Positions 42,936 through 51,642 of a DNA stretch of 64,000 bases are shown here, piece by piece. The stretch is from NCBI GenBank assembly GCA_965223835.1, contig CBDCXQ010000001.1:4030001-4094000 (forward strand), read 5' to 3'. Source of the stretch: CAVYXZ01 sp965223835. GTDB taxonomy: Bacteria > Chloroflexota > Anaerolineae > Aggregatilineales > Phototrophicaceae. Position numbers and translations under genes: made by a program. Numbering within the stretch: the first letter of the stretch is position 1; each line of letters starts with the position of its first letter. A model generated the notes under the pieces. It worked only from the letters and a program-made list of their open reading frames with translations. It had not been told where the DNA came from and searched no databases.

Positions 42936-43142
42936 ATGATGTATGGTACTCAGCTTTTAGAAACAGCCCAGGAACGAATGCTGGATTATCAGCATGAAGC
43001 CGAGAAGCGACGGTTAGTAAAGTCGCTGCCATCGAGAAAGTCAGATCGTCTTGTTCAGTTTTTCATCCGTTGGCAACAGCCAGCCCAACACAAGGAGGAA
43101 TCACATGGCCGTACAAACCGCAAACTTCTGGCAGTTCGTTAA
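42936..43142 (+). CDS. Small 68-residue protein, unknown
   Basis: From ATG 42936 (or 42939) the frame encodes MMYGTQLLETAQERMLDYQHEAEK followed by RRLVKSLPSRKSDRLVQF, a charged, helical and basic product. AAGGGG lies 12 bases upstream, a little far. The 3' end overlaps the next gene by 38 bases in another frame. No family was recognised. It is plausible as a small cytoplasmic protein paired with the DUF2917-like gene. Confidence 0.4.
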   Translation: MMYGTQLLETAQERMLDYQHEAEKRRLVKSLPSRKSDRLVQFFIRWQQPAQHKEESHGRTNRKLLAVR

Positions 43143-43392
43143 GCGTGCGTTCATTGGCAACGCCGGGTCGCAATCAACCATCAAGCAGGTATTGATCTCG
43201 GAATGCGATTCGTACACGCTGCCCTGTCGCACCCAGCAGATTCGAGTATTAAGCGGTGGCGCTTGGGTTTCAGTGGCATCTGAGGATATGATTTTAGCCA
43301 AAGGTGAGACCCTGACCTTACGGGCAGATCGTGAGAACGTGGTCGTCACCGCGATCAGCCGCAAACCCTTGCAATTGGAACTACGCGTGTAA
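43105..43392 (+). CDS. DUF2917-like small beta protein
   Basis: ATG 43105 follows a strong AAGGAGG. The 95-residue product ends in a beta-rich segment (CRTQQIRVLSGGAWVSVASEDMILAKGETLTLRADRENVVVTAI) that matches the pattern of DUF2917 proteins: a cupin-like half barrel with a conserved LSGxAWVT and GE. The role is unknown. A hairpin terminator follows at 43407. Confidence 0.65.
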   Translation: MAVQTANFWQFVKRAFIGNAGSQSTIKQVLISECDSYTLPCRTQQIRVLSGGAWVSVASEDMILAKGETLTLRADRENVVVTAISRKPLQLELRV

Positions 43393-43406
43393 TTCAATCC
43401 CAATGA

Positions 43407-43445
43407 CCCCTCTCTAAGGTCTGGTTTGCATCCGCCAGAGAGGGG
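43407..43445. terminator. Hairpin between convergent genes
   Basis: CCCCTCTC (43407-43414) pairs with GAGAGGGG (43438-43445), with an inner CTGG/CCAG pairing, between the DUF2917-like gene and the convergent MFS gene. It probably terminates both transcripts, but no T-run is obvious. Confidence 0.5.
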
Positions 43446-43459
43446 CATACCTTCCAATT

Positions 43460-44764
43460 CTAGAAAACCTGCTCACTGACAGCATAGTCCGGCAAATCAC
43501 GTTCTAGATGACGAACAAACGGATACACCGCGAGTGTTGTGATGATAATGACCCCACCAATCACCACCATGACCAGCCCCATCCCAGCTCCCGGCACGTT
43601 GCCAACCAGTGGTGCAACAACATCCCATTGCGGTTGACCCACTGCCGGTTCCAGCAAGTTATCGACCACCCACGCGGTCAACAAGAAGGAAACTGGCGTA
43701 AACAGCATCCCCAGTTGATCGTTGATCCCAAATATCCGTCCCTGCATGTCGGGCGGCGTTTTGTTCTGCAATATGGTCGCCATCAGCGCCCCAATCATCG
43801 GTAATGGAAACATCAACGCGATCCCGGCCAACCCCAATTGCCAGGGCTGACGTACCATCCCATAGACCATTAACAACATGCCATGTAGCAAAAAACCGAG
43901 CATAATCCATCGTACCCGCTGCCGGGTGCCGCCTCCCAACGCAATAAATGCTGCACCGCTGAACGCCCCAAGATTTAACGCACCTAACAGTAGCCCCAGT
44001 AAGGCCTCGCTGCCAGTGAGCGCGATAATATAGGGCGTAACCAGTTCCAGCGGGCCGTTGATGAGGAAGTAAATGAACGAAGCATATACGATCATGCCCA
44101 GCAAGACGCGCCGCTGCCACAAAAAACGCCAACCGCTGCTGATCTCCCGCCACCACCCACCTGCTGCCGCGTTGCCTTCAGCCGAGACCGGTGGACGCGG
44201 AATCGTGATACGCGAAATCACAACGATGGCGATCAAAAATGTGAGTAAGTCTACAACCATGACACCCGCCACACCGACCACGCCAAACAAAATCCCCGCA
44301 AGGACCGGCGCGACGATTCCAGCCAGCGGAAAACCAACGCCGCGAATGCCATTAGCCCGGTCACGCTGGTTTTCGGGGACAAGCATGGTCACTGCCGCTT
44401 GGCTGGCGGTGCCCTGCATGGTGCTGAACGTGCCCTGGACAAGCATCATAAGGTAAAGGTGCCATAACTGAAAATGACCTGACACAAACATGAGCAGCAG
44501 AAATCCGGTCGCCACTGCTTGCCCGGTGTCCCCCATTATGATGACCTGCCGTCGGTCCAACCGATCCGCGACCCAACCCGACACACTATTGCCCAGCATC
44601 CCCGGCAGTTCGCCAAAAAATGCGGCGATAAGCAGGGGGGCGGTTTCGCCGGTATCATTGTAAATTTGAATGCCGAGCGCGACGCCTGTCATGCGACTGC
44701 CGATCAATGAGATGATCTGGGTCACAATGAGCGTGTAAAAGGTCTGAATCGCCGTTATGCTCAT
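43460..44764 (-). CDS. MFS transporter
   Basis: The 434-residue protein has about 12 membrane helices and the MFS signature between helices 2 and 3 (NSVSGWVADRLDRRQVIIMGD). The layout resembles the enterobactin-exporter-like MFS_3/MdtH group (FYTLIVTQIISLIGSRMTGVALGIQIYNDTG opening; PPDMQGRIFGINDQLGMLFTPVSFLL late). It exports small molecules or drugs by proton antiport; the cargo is unknown. It stands alone. Confidence 0.85.
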   Translation of the reverse strand: MSITAIQTFYTLIVTQIISLIGSRMTGVALGIQIYNDTGETAPLLIAAFFGELPGMLGNSVSGWVADRLDRRQVIIMGDTGQAVATGFLLLMFVSGHFQLWHLYLMMLVQGTFSTMQGTASQAAVTMLVPENQRDRANGIRGVGFPLAGIVAPVLAGILFGVVGVAGVMVVDLLTFLIAIVVISRITIPRPPVSAEGNAAAGGWWREISSGWRFLWQRRVLLGMIVYASFIYFLINGPLELVTPYIIALTGSEALLGLLLGALNLGAFSGAAFIALGGGTRQRVRWIMLGFLLHGMLLMVYGMVRQPWQLGLAGIALMFPLPMIGALMATILQNKTPPDMQGRIFGINDQLGMLFTPVSFLLTAWVVDNLLEPAVGQPQWDVVAPLVGNVPGAGMGLVMVVIGGVIIITTLAVYPFVRHLERDLPDYAVSEQVF

Positions 44765-44948
44765 TTTCTATTTCATAGCTCACTAGAAAATTAATATTTG
44801 TGACTTTGCGACCGCACCAGAGCGTTAAGGTTCCGTTAGAAAGATGTTAGGTTGCATTGCGTTAGTCTAAAGTTGGTATCCACAAAAGTGGAACTGTGAT
44901 ATACAAATAGGGTGTAATATTTACAAAATTTATACAGGTCTCATTGAT

Positions 44949-45338
44949 ATGCCAGTTGTTGATATACAATTCCAAAATGACATCTTATTTGCAAGTGAGA
45001 TTGGGTATGTGACTGCAGACGATGCTCAGGAATGGGTAGAGGCACTCAATCAATATGCCCAACAAAGCCCCACACCCATCAGCCTGTTGGTAGATGCGTC
45101 GCAAGCAACCACCATCTGCAATGACGCCCGGAAGATTTTTGCAAAGGCTTCCGATACGCCCAATGTCCGAGTTTCCGCCATCGTCGTTAATCCAGCAAAT
45201 ATGCGGGGCGCACAGCATTCACGGATAACAGCGATGCTCGCTTCCATCCGCAAAACCCATGAAACCCATTTCTTCGATTCAATCGATGAAGCCCGGCAGT
45301 TTGTGAACCAGTATAATGGACAGATTGCTGTCAGCTAA
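44949..45338 (+). CDS. STAS/SpoIIAA-like protein, unknown
   Basis: The 129-residue product alternates strands and helices (ILFASEIGYVTADDAQEWVEALNQYA; ISLLVDASQATT; VRVSAIVVNPA; HFFDSIDEARQFVNQY), the pattern of STAS/SpoIIAA-type domains of the DUF-like CRAL-TRIO group. No phosphorylatable Ser motif was identified. It probably has a binding or regulatory role. AGGT lies nine bases before ATG. Its stop overlaps the convergent LutA-like gene by four bases. Confidence 0.55.
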   Translation: MPVVDIQFQNDILFASEIGYVTADDAQEWVEALNQYAQQSPTPISLLVDASQATTICNDARKIFAKASDTPNVRVSAIVVNPANMRGAQHSRITAMLASIRKTHETHFFDSIDEARQFVNQYNGQIAVS

Positions 45339-46105
45339 TCAGTTGATAGTCCCTCTGCCAGCAAGTCCGCAATATGCATGGAGCGAATCGTTTTCCCCTG
45401 ACGACTTAGCCCGCCGTTGATGTTTGTCATGCAACTGCAATCCCCGGTCAAAATCACGTCGGCATCAACAGCATCAATCTGCTGAATCTTTTCCTTGAGC
45501 ATCGCATTGCTAACCTGGTCCATCTTAACCGCGAACAAGCCGCCAAAACCACAGCACTGATCGGCTCCAACCATTTCGTTAACGGAAACCCCATTGATTT
45601 CGCCAACAAGCTGTCGCGCTTGATCTTTTAAGCCCAGCCCACGTAAGCCATGACACGCATCATGAAACGCGACCGTCGTGGGTGGTAAGGTCGCATCCAG
45701 ATCGGTAACGCCCAGGCCATCAACGAGATATTCGGTAAATTCCCAGGTGATACTGGCGGCCCAGGTTGCGCGGCGGTGCCATTCAGGGTCATTTTCAAAG
45801 AGTTGTGGATAATAGTGGCGCACCATCGTGGCACAACTGCCAGATGGGGTGACAATGACCTGCGCATCTTTGAAAGCCCGTAAGAACTGTTTGGCAACCT
45901 CGCGGGCATCATCCCAGAACCCGCTGTTGAAACCGGGTTGGCCGCAACAAGTTTGCGCCAGCGGAAACCGCACATCAACGCCCAGGTGTTCCAGAATCTT
46001 AACAACCGACACACCGGTTTGTGGATAGATAGTATCGATGATACAGGTCACAAACAGTGATACCGGTTTGTGTTTGGGCGAAGAGCGAAGTATGTCGTCG
46101 GTCAT
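45335..46105 (-). CDS. LutA/YkgE-like (Fe-S)-binding CCG-domain protein
   Basis: The 256-residue product has the two CCG modules: SLFVTCIIDTIYPQTG, then TCCGQPGFNSGFW, HDACHGLRGLGL and DQCCGFGGLFAVK, plus GDCSCMTNINGGLSR. These match LutA/YkgE, the Cys-rich subunit of lactate-utilization oxidases, which binds an iron-sulfur cluster. LutB and LutC are not adjacent, so it may act with subunits encoded elsewhere. ATG 46105 with AGGA at eight bases replaces an upstream in-frame start at 46162. Confidence 0.8.
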   Translation of the reverse strand: MTDDILRSSPKHKPVSLFVTCIIDTIYPQTGVSVVKILEHLGVDVRFPLAQTCCGQPGFNSGFWDDAREVAKQFLRAFKDAQVIVTPSGSCATMVRHYYPQLFENDPEWHRRATWAASITWEFTEYLVDGLGVTDLDATLPPTTVAFHDACHGLRGLGLKDQARQLVGEINGVSVNEMVGADQCCGFGGLFAVKMDQVSNAMLKEKIQQIDAVDADVILTGDCSCMTNINGGLSRQGKTIRSMHIADLLAEGLSTD

Positions 46106-46276
46106 AGTGAATCCTGATGATAAGCGTTGATGGATATATTGCCAGATTATACCCCCTGCCACACCGGAACATCAACAAGCCATTCCTGCTCTTGATGCGC
46201 AGCAATGGTGTAAAACTAAATCAATTCACGGGTGGTCTGGTAAAATAGCATCATCGAATTATTGAAAGGCTCCATA

Positions 46277-47299
46277 ATGGACTTGCAGAACATTGCAGGA
46301 TGCTTATTTGGTATGGCACTCGGCGATGCACTGGGCGCAGAAACTGAATTTCTTGATATGCCCGGCATACGCAGCAAGTTCCCACCCAAAGGTCCCCAGG
46401 AACCGATCGGTAATCCGGCCCACGTTACGGATGATACCCAAATGGCGCTGGCGGTCGGCACTGCGTTGCTGGCAGCCCCCCAACCCTACACAGCGGATAC
46501 GCTAGCTGAGGAATTGACGAAGGCCTTTATCGACTGGAACAACAGCCCGGAGAATGATCGCGCGCCGGGCATGACCTGCATCACGAGTTGCGAACGGTTG
46601 GAAGCTGGCGAAAAATGGCAGGACGCCACCAACATCAGCTCGAAAGGTTGTGGCGCGAACATGCGCGTGCAGCCGGTGGGCCTGCTCAATGTCGATGAAA
46701 AAACCCGGGCGGGTATCGCCCAATTGCAGGCCGCTATGACGCATGGACATCCGACTGGACTGGCAGCAGCGGATCTCACCGCATTTGTAATTGATGATCT
46801 GGCACAGGGTGGCAGGCCGTTCGATCTCCCACAGCGGGTGCGCCGGTATGCGAATTACCAGCGCGACATCTACCATGACCAGTGGCTGGGTGATCTGTGG
46901 CGACGGGCGTTCATGATGCCAACGGCCCGCCATTATATTACCCATGGGTGGGATGAGTGTACGTCGATTCTTGGCAAGCTCGATCAAGCGCTGATCGTAT
47001 TTGACCAGGAGGCTGATCCCTGCCAGGCGACAGGCCAGGGCTGGATTGCTGAGGAAGCCTTCGGGACTGCATTGCTGTGCTTTATGTTGTACCCTGATGA
47101 TCCCATCGCGGTAATCCAACGGGCAGCGGCGACCAGCGGCGATTCTGATTCGATTGCATGCATCGCTGGTGCCTTTGCGGGTGCCTATCATGGGGTGGAC
47201 GCCTGGCCGCAAGACTGGTTGGAACGCATTGAATATCGCGACCGCATCCAATCACTGAGCGAAGCACTCGCCCTCCAGCACGAACACGAACCACTGTAA
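46277..47299 (+). CDS. ADP-ribosylglycohydrolase family protein
   Basis: The 340-residue protein has the DraG family order: GCLFGMALGDALGAETEF, HVTDDTQMALAVG with metal-binding TDDT, a helical core, and SGDSDSIACIAGAFAGAYHG with the second metal-binding DxD. It removes ADP-ribose from proteins or cleaves ADP-ribosyl conjugates using magnesium. AAAGG precedes ATG 46277; an earlier start at 46262 is less likely. It stands upstream of a Uma2-like gene 43 bases away. Confidence 0.88.
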   Translation: MDLQNIAGCLFGMALGDALGAETEFLDMPGIRSKFPPKGPQEPIGNPAHVTDDTQMALAVGTALLAAPQPYTADTLAEELTKAFIDWNNSPENDRAPGMTCITSCERLEAGEKWQDATNISSKGCGANMRVQPVGLLNVDEKTRAGIAQLQAAMTHGHPTGLAAADLTAFVIDDLAQGGRPFDLPQRVRRYANYQRDIYHDQWLGDLWRRAFMMPTARHYITHGWDECTSILGKLDQALIVFDQEADPCQATGQGWIAEEAFGTALLCFMLYPDDPIAVIQRAAATSGDSDSIACIAGAFAGAYHGVDAWPQDWLERIEYRDRIQSLSEALALQHEHEPL

Positions 47300-47342
47300 T
47301 GCCTATGTTATAATGCCAACAAGTATAGCGAGGCGAAACGTA

Positions 47343-47912
47343 ATGGCCCTGGCAAAGCAGTTAGTGACAACAGAAGAATTCGACACATTTATTGAGCAGC
47401 CTGACCTGGGTGATCGTATATTCGAACTCATAGCCGGGGAGATTGTTGAAGTGCCCAGTAATCCATTCGCATCCGCTATCGCTGGTACAATCCTCTTTTT
47501 CATCAAACTTTTCATCCGAGAGAACAACATTGCTGGTCATGTAACAGGCGCTGACGGCGGCTATCGGGTGGCTGGTGAACGTTATGCGCCGGATGTAGCC
47601 TACATCAGTCGATCACGCCAATCTGAACTGGCCCGCACAGGGTACAATCCCAATCCACCAGAATCAGCTGTTGAAGTAATTTCGAACGAAGATAACGCCA
47701 CTGAACTGCGGGATTTGCGCCGTAAAATTACGAACTACCTGGCGGCGCAAACGATTGTATGGGTCGTCTATCCAGTGTCACAATTCGTCGAAATCCACGC
47801 ACCCGGTAAGCCAGTCAAAATCATCAACAATGATGGCGTAATTGAAGGTGGTGATGTGCTGCCTGGTTTTAAGTTGGCGCTACAAGAGATTTTTGTACCA
47901 GCCACAGATTAG
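47343..47912 (+). CDS. Uma2-family putative endonuclease (DUF820)
   Basis: The 189-residue product fits the Uma2/DUF820 PD-(D/E)XK-like family: YELIAGEIVEVP-like FELIAGEIVEVPSNP, GGYRVAGERYAPDVAYISRSR with the acidic residue, and PPESAVEVISNEDN followed by KITNYLAAQTIVWVVYP. Genes of this family are abundant in Chloroflexota and cyanobacteria, and their biological role is unknown. GAGG precedes ATG 47343. It overlaps the convergent glycosyltransferase gene by four bases. Confidence 0.85.
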   Translation: MALAKQLVTTEEFDTFIEQPDLGDRIFELIAGEIVEVPSNPFASAIAGTILFFIKLFIRENNIAGHVTGADGGYRVAGERYAPDVAYISRSRQSELARTGYNPNPPESAVEVISNEDNATELRDLRRKITNYLAAQTIVWVVYPVSQFVEIHAPGKPVKIINNDGVIEGGDVLPGFKLALQEIFVPATD

Positions 47913-49042
47913 CGCAAAAAAGATTTGAGCAGTGCATCGGTCTGGTCGACCATGCGCCCAAACTCGAAGCGTTGCAGACCTTGCCGCGAATTGGCCGCCA
48001 GCGCCGCTCGTTGACCGGGTTGGAAGGCGGTCTTCAAAGCCAGTGTCAACGCATCAACATCCACATAGGGAACCAGCAATCCATTAACCAGATGGCTAAC
48101 GACCTCCGGGTTGCCGCCTTTGTCACTGGCAATCACGGGGGTTCCAGCCCGCAGACTCTCCAACGCACTATGCGCTAATCCCTCATAGCCGGAATACAAC
48201 ACAAAATAATCAGCAGCCACCATATACAGATGTAATTGTTCACGGGTGATGTGACCCAGAAAAGTGACCCGATTATTCAGATTACGCACAATCGCTTGTT
48301 GTTCGAACAAGGAGCGAAAAGGACCGTCGCCTGCCACAATCAGATGAATGTCTGGGATTTGTGCTAGCGCGGCGATGATATGATCGACGCCTTTCCAGGC
48401 GCGCAAACGACCGCCGGTCACCAGTAGCTGAGTATCCAACGGCAGGCCCAGCAGCGCTCGTGCGTCAGCCTGTGTCTCCACGTTCATCATTGGTGGAGGA
48501 GGCAACGCATTGTAGATGACCTGGACCCGTTCCGACTTAACACCCCAACCCATGACCATGCGCTTGAGATAATCACTCGGCACGACGATCTGTTGGAAAC
48601 CGCGCACCTCGCGCGACCGCACCATTTGTTGTGCCCGGACAATCGGCGAGTAACCTGTGTTTTGAAAATCATCAATGTCCGTTGTGGCGAGAATCCAGCC
48701 TTGTCGAATCGCCCGCTCCCAGGCTTGATCGCCCACGATTTTGAGAACACGCGGCGCAGTCCCGCCCATAAGCGGCAATCCCAGAGTATGAACATAGACA
48801 AGATCCGCCCAGCGCAACAGCGGACGCGCCGCCTGTGCATAATGAATTGGCCGTATCGGCAACATACGCCGGGGGATGCGCGTGAGTAGGTAAGGATAAC
48901 CAGTTGGCGGTGCGTCGCCATAGGCAATGACCCGCACCTCCCAATCGCGCTGTTGGAGTGCGGGCAGAAGCTCATGTAAATAGGTTGCCGGCCCACCGGC
49001 TTCCGGGTGAAAAATTCCCGATGCGATGAGTAATCGCGCCAT
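47909..49042 (-). CDS. Family 4 glycosyltransferase
   Basis: The 377-residue GT-B enzyme starts RLLIASGIFHPEAGGPATYLHELLPAL, and its second half has LLVTGGRLRAWKGVDHIIAALAQ and the nucleotide-sugar site GYEGLAHSALESLRAGTPVIASDKGGNPEVV. It retains the anomeric configuration when adding a sugar to a lipid or polysaccharide. ATG 49042 is chosen because the family start lies there; 50 upstream codons are non-homologous. It is divergent from the GT2/epimerase operon. Confidence 0.88.
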   Translation of the reverse strand: MARLLIASGIFHPEAGGPATYLHELLPALQQRDWEVRVIAYGDAPPTGYPYLLTRIPRRMLPIRPIHYAQAARPLLRWADLVYVHTLGLPLMGGTAPRVLKIVGDQAWERAIRQGWILATTDIDDFQNTGYSPIVRAQQMVRSREVRGFQQIVVPSDYLKRMVMGWGVKSERVQVIYNALPPPPMMNVETQADARALLGLPLDTQLLVTGGRLRAWKGVDHIIAALAQIPDIHLIVAGDGPFRSLFEQQAIVRNLNNRVTFLGHITREQLHLYMVAADYFVLYSGYEGLAHSALESLRAGTPVIASDKGGNPEVVSHLVNGLLVPYVDVDALTLALKTAFQPGQRAALAANSRQGLQRFEFGRMVDQTDALLKSFLR

Positions 49043-49105
49043 TATATGCGATCCGTATCGCGCAGAATCAATTGATCGCGTGATTATCGCACACCAGGCC
49101 CGAAG

Positions 49106-49134
49106 TTGACACACACGGTTCCAGTGGTTATGAT
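49106..49134 (+). promoter_or_regulatory. Promoter of the GT2-epimerase operon
   Basis: TTGACA (49106-49111), 17 bases, then TATGAT (49129-49134) lie upstream of the glycosyltransferase at 49196. The spacing is ideal and the -10 matches five of six bases. Confidence 0.6.
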
Positions 49135-49195
49135 CGACAATTGTGCCCGTGACCGCTGAAATTATTGCGCTTGAACCAGGCCGAGAATTCACCAG

Positions 49196-50005
49196 ATGAG
49201 GGGAAGAGTCTTGAAACTCAGTATCATTATCCCGGCCCGGAATGAAGCGCGGTTGATTGCGAGTACCATCACTCGGTTGCGCGATTACCTCGCTAGTGTA
49301 GGCATCAACGACTTAGAAATTTTAGTTGTTAACGATGGCAGCAGCGACAACACCTACGAAGTGATCCTGGCAGAACATCGCAAAGATGCTCGTATCCGCG
49401 TGCTGACGAACACCGGGCGTAACGGGTTTGGCCGCGCCGTTGCTTTTGGGCTGAGTCATTTTACCGGGGACGCAGCAGTAATCTATATGGCAGATGCGTC
49501 TGATTCCCCGGAAGATGTCGCCCGCTATTATAAAATCCTGCGCGACGAGGCGGATTGTGCATTCGGGTCGCGCTTTATGCGCAATTCCAATGTCACCGAC
49601 TATCCCCGCTTCAAGCTGGTCATCAATCGCATTGCCAATTTCGTCATCCAGACCATGTTCCACTTGCCCTACAACGATGTGACCAATGCCTTCAAGGGTT
49701 ATCGGCGCAACGTCATTGAAGGATGTATGCCCTTTGTCTCGCCCCACTTCAACCTCACGATTGAGATCCCACTCAAGGCCATTGTGCGCGGCTATTCCTA
49801 CCGGGTGACACCCATCGCCTGGCACAATCGCGAAATCGGCACCTCATCACTCATCCTCAAAGAACAGGGCAGTCGTTATCTGTATACGCTGCTGGTCGTG
49901 TGGTTCGAATGGTTGCTGGTGCGCCATGATACCCAACGGGCCGATGATGATGTGTTCATTGCCTGGGATGATCGGGAAACAGACGCGATTATCGCGAATG
50001 AGTAA
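49196..50005 (+). CDS. Family 2 glycosyltransferase (dolichyl-phosphate-mannose-like)
   Basis: The 269-residue product has LSIIIPARNEARLIASTI, EILVVNDGSSDNTYEVI and VIYMADASDSPEDVARYYKIL, where the DXD-like DAS site binds metal. It fits polyprenyl-phosphate-sugar synthases and related surface-glycan enzymes. ATG 49196 and TTG 49211 are both possible; AGGGGA between them favours the TTG in isolation. It overlaps the epimerase gene by eight bases, so the two are coupled. Confidence 0.85.
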   Translation: MRGRVLKLSIIIPARNEARLIASTITRLRDYLASVGINDLEILVVNDGSSDNTYEVILAEHRKDARIRVLTNTGRNGFGRAVAFGLSHFTGDAAVIYMADASDSPEDVARYYKILRDEADCAFGSRFMRNSNVTDYPRFKLVINRIANFVIQTMFHLPYNDVTNAFKGYRRNVIEGCMPFVSPHFNLTIEIPLKAIVRGYSYRVTPIAWHNREIGTSSLILKEQGSRYLYTLLVVWFEWLLVRHDTQRADDDVFIAWDDRETDAIIANE

Positions 50006-50954
50006 ACGCATTCTGATAACCGGTGGCGCTGGCTTTATCGGCAGCCATCTGGCAGCCGCTCTGCTACAACGAGGCGACCTCGTTGTAATCCTCGACAACC
50101 TGAACACGGGTGACAAAGCCAACATACCAGCGGGTGCTGAATTTATACGGGGGGATGTACGCAATCCCGCCGATCTTGCCCCAATTTTTGAGCAAGGCGT
50201 GCATGTCGTATTACACATCGCCGGGCAAGCCTCGATTCGGTTGTCATTTCAAGACCCGGCCAACGATCTCAGCGTCAACACCACTGGTACGATTAACATC
50301 CTGCAGCAGTGCATTCAGCACCGGGTAAAGCGTTTATTATTCGCCAGTTCGATGACGGTCTATGGCAACACCGAAATTGTACCCACCCCGGAAACAGCCC
50401 CGGCAAACCCGGTCGCCTATTATGGCGTGACAAAATACGCTGCCGAACGCTATGTCCAGCTTACGGCCCAGCGCAATGACCTCAATTTCGACTTCAATGT
50501 AACCTCGTTGCGCATGTTCAACGTTTATGGTCCCTGGCAGAGCCTGACCAATGCCTATCAGGGAGTGCTGGCGATCTTCTTGGGGCGTGTTTTACGGGGT
50601 GAACCCATTGTCATTCATGGCGATGGCGAACAATCGCGTGATTTTGTGTTCATTGATGACGTAGTACGAGCCTGGATCACCGCCATTGACCAGCCAGCAA
50701 CTTACGGGCAGGTCATCAACCTCGGCACCGGCAGGCCGTGCAGCGTCAATCAGTTGTGTGATGTGATTCTCAAGGCAGCGGGGCGTTCACGTGCCAGTTA
50801 TCCGGTTGAACATACCCAGGCTCAACCCGGCGATATGCGGGTCGCGGCGGCAGATATTCAATTGGCGCAGTCGCTGCTGAACTGGACGCCCCAGGTTGCG
50901 CTCGAAGACGGTATTCAACAGACACTCGATTGGGCACGGACGGTGGTACAGTAG
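49998..50954 (+). CDS. NAD-dependent nucleotide-sugar epimerase (GalE/UXS type)
   Basis: The 318-residue protein begins KRILITGGAGFIGSHLAAALLQRGD with the NAD-binding GGxGFIG. It has HIAGQASIRLS and a Ser-x-Met and Tyr-x-x-x-Lys catalytic pair in FASSMTVYGN and YYGVTKYAAERY. It interconverts UDP- or GDP-sugars for polysaccharide synthesis. ATG 49998 overlaps the GT2 stop. A perfect terminator follows at 50979. Confidence 0.88.
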   Translation: MSKRILITGGAGFIGSHLAAALLQRGDLVVILDNLNTGDKANIPAGAEFIRGDVRNPADLAPIFEQGVHVVLHIAGQASIRLSFQDPANDLSVNTTGTINILQQCIQHRVKRLLFASSMTVYGNTEIVPTPETAPANPVAYYGVTKYAAERYVQLTAQRNDLNFDFNVTSLRMFNVYGPWQSLTNAYQGVLAIFLGRVLRGEPIVIHGDGEQSRDFVFIDDVVRAWITAIDQPATYGQVINLGTGRPCSVNQLCDVILKAAGRSRASYPVEHTQAQPGDMRVAAADIQLAQSLLNWTPQVALEDGIQQTLDWARTVVQ

Positions 50955-50978
50955 GAAAAAAGAAATTATGTCAATGTA

Positions 50979-51017
50979 GTAGGAGCACATCAGCGAGTTG
51001 CTCCTACACTTTTGTTT
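50979..51017. terminator. Bidirectional intrinsic terminator
   Basis: GTAGGAGCA (50979-50987) and TGCTCCTAC (50999-51007) form a perfect 9-bp stem with an 11-base loop, followed on the plus strand by ACTTTTGTTT. It lies between the epimerase gene and the convergent secreted-protein gene and should stop both. Confidence 0.78.
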
Positions 51018-51021
51018 GAGA

Positions 51022-51474
51022 TTATTGACTGATAGTGAAATTACTTTCGCGGACATTTTCCGCCGGGCAGCCATACCAGTTAAGGACATTGACTTTGCTT
51101 TCAACGTCGGGGCCAGCATTAATCTGATATTCACCGCTGGTGAGTTTGTAAAGCGCGATCTCGTAATATTCGCCAATCAGCATATTTTCTTCGGGGAATT
51201 CAGGCAGTGCGGCAAGTTCTTCAGCCGTCAAGGAAATCGCCAGCTCTTCATAGCCCCGGCCCGAAATCTTGCCAATCTCGATCTCACATTCTTCGGCTGT
51301 TTCACCATGCGTGTACGCAGCATACGTGCCATGACAATTCAATGTGGGGTTAAAATCACAGGCACAGGGCAGACAAGCATGAGCAGTGCGGGCGGGCATA
51401 ATCAAGAACATGAGCAAACCACCCACCAGCATGGCTGCCACCGGTACCAACCCCCATAATTTTCGAATAGGCAT
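51022..51474 (-). CDS. Cys-rich exported protein, unknown
   Basis: The 150-residue product has a signal peptide or anchor (LWGLVPVAAMLVGGLLMFLIMPARTAHA). A short Cys-rich mature start follows (ACLPCACDFNPTLNCHG), then about 90 residues with an acidic, mostly beta pattern and one more cysteine. Four or five cysteines near the mature N-terminus suggest disulfides or a metal site outside the cell. AGAGGAA precedes ATG 51474. No family was recognised. Confidence 0.6.
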   Translation of the reverse strand: MPIRKLWGLVPVAAMLVGGLLMFLIMPARTAHACLPCACDFNPTLNCHGTYAAYTHGETAEECEIEIGKISGRGYEELAISLTAEELAALPEFPEENMLIGEYYEIALYKLTSGEYQINAGPDVESKVNVLNWYGCPAENVRESNFTISQ

Positions 51475-51642
51475 CGTCGTTCCTCTTTGTTACAATGTCA
51501 AAACGCGGGCCAGTATAACAGGCTTTATGGATATTCTCTATATTTAATAATATTTCATTTTGCCTTGCAGCTTCACATAGAAGCAATATATATTCTTGTG
51601 TATGAACGATGGATTTGAGCAAACTGTGAGCGTACCAAACAC

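Noticed and set aside
46502..47251. 249-codon minus-strand open frame
   Set aside because: Antisense shadow of the ADP-ribosylglycohydrolase gene, with no ribosome site or homology.
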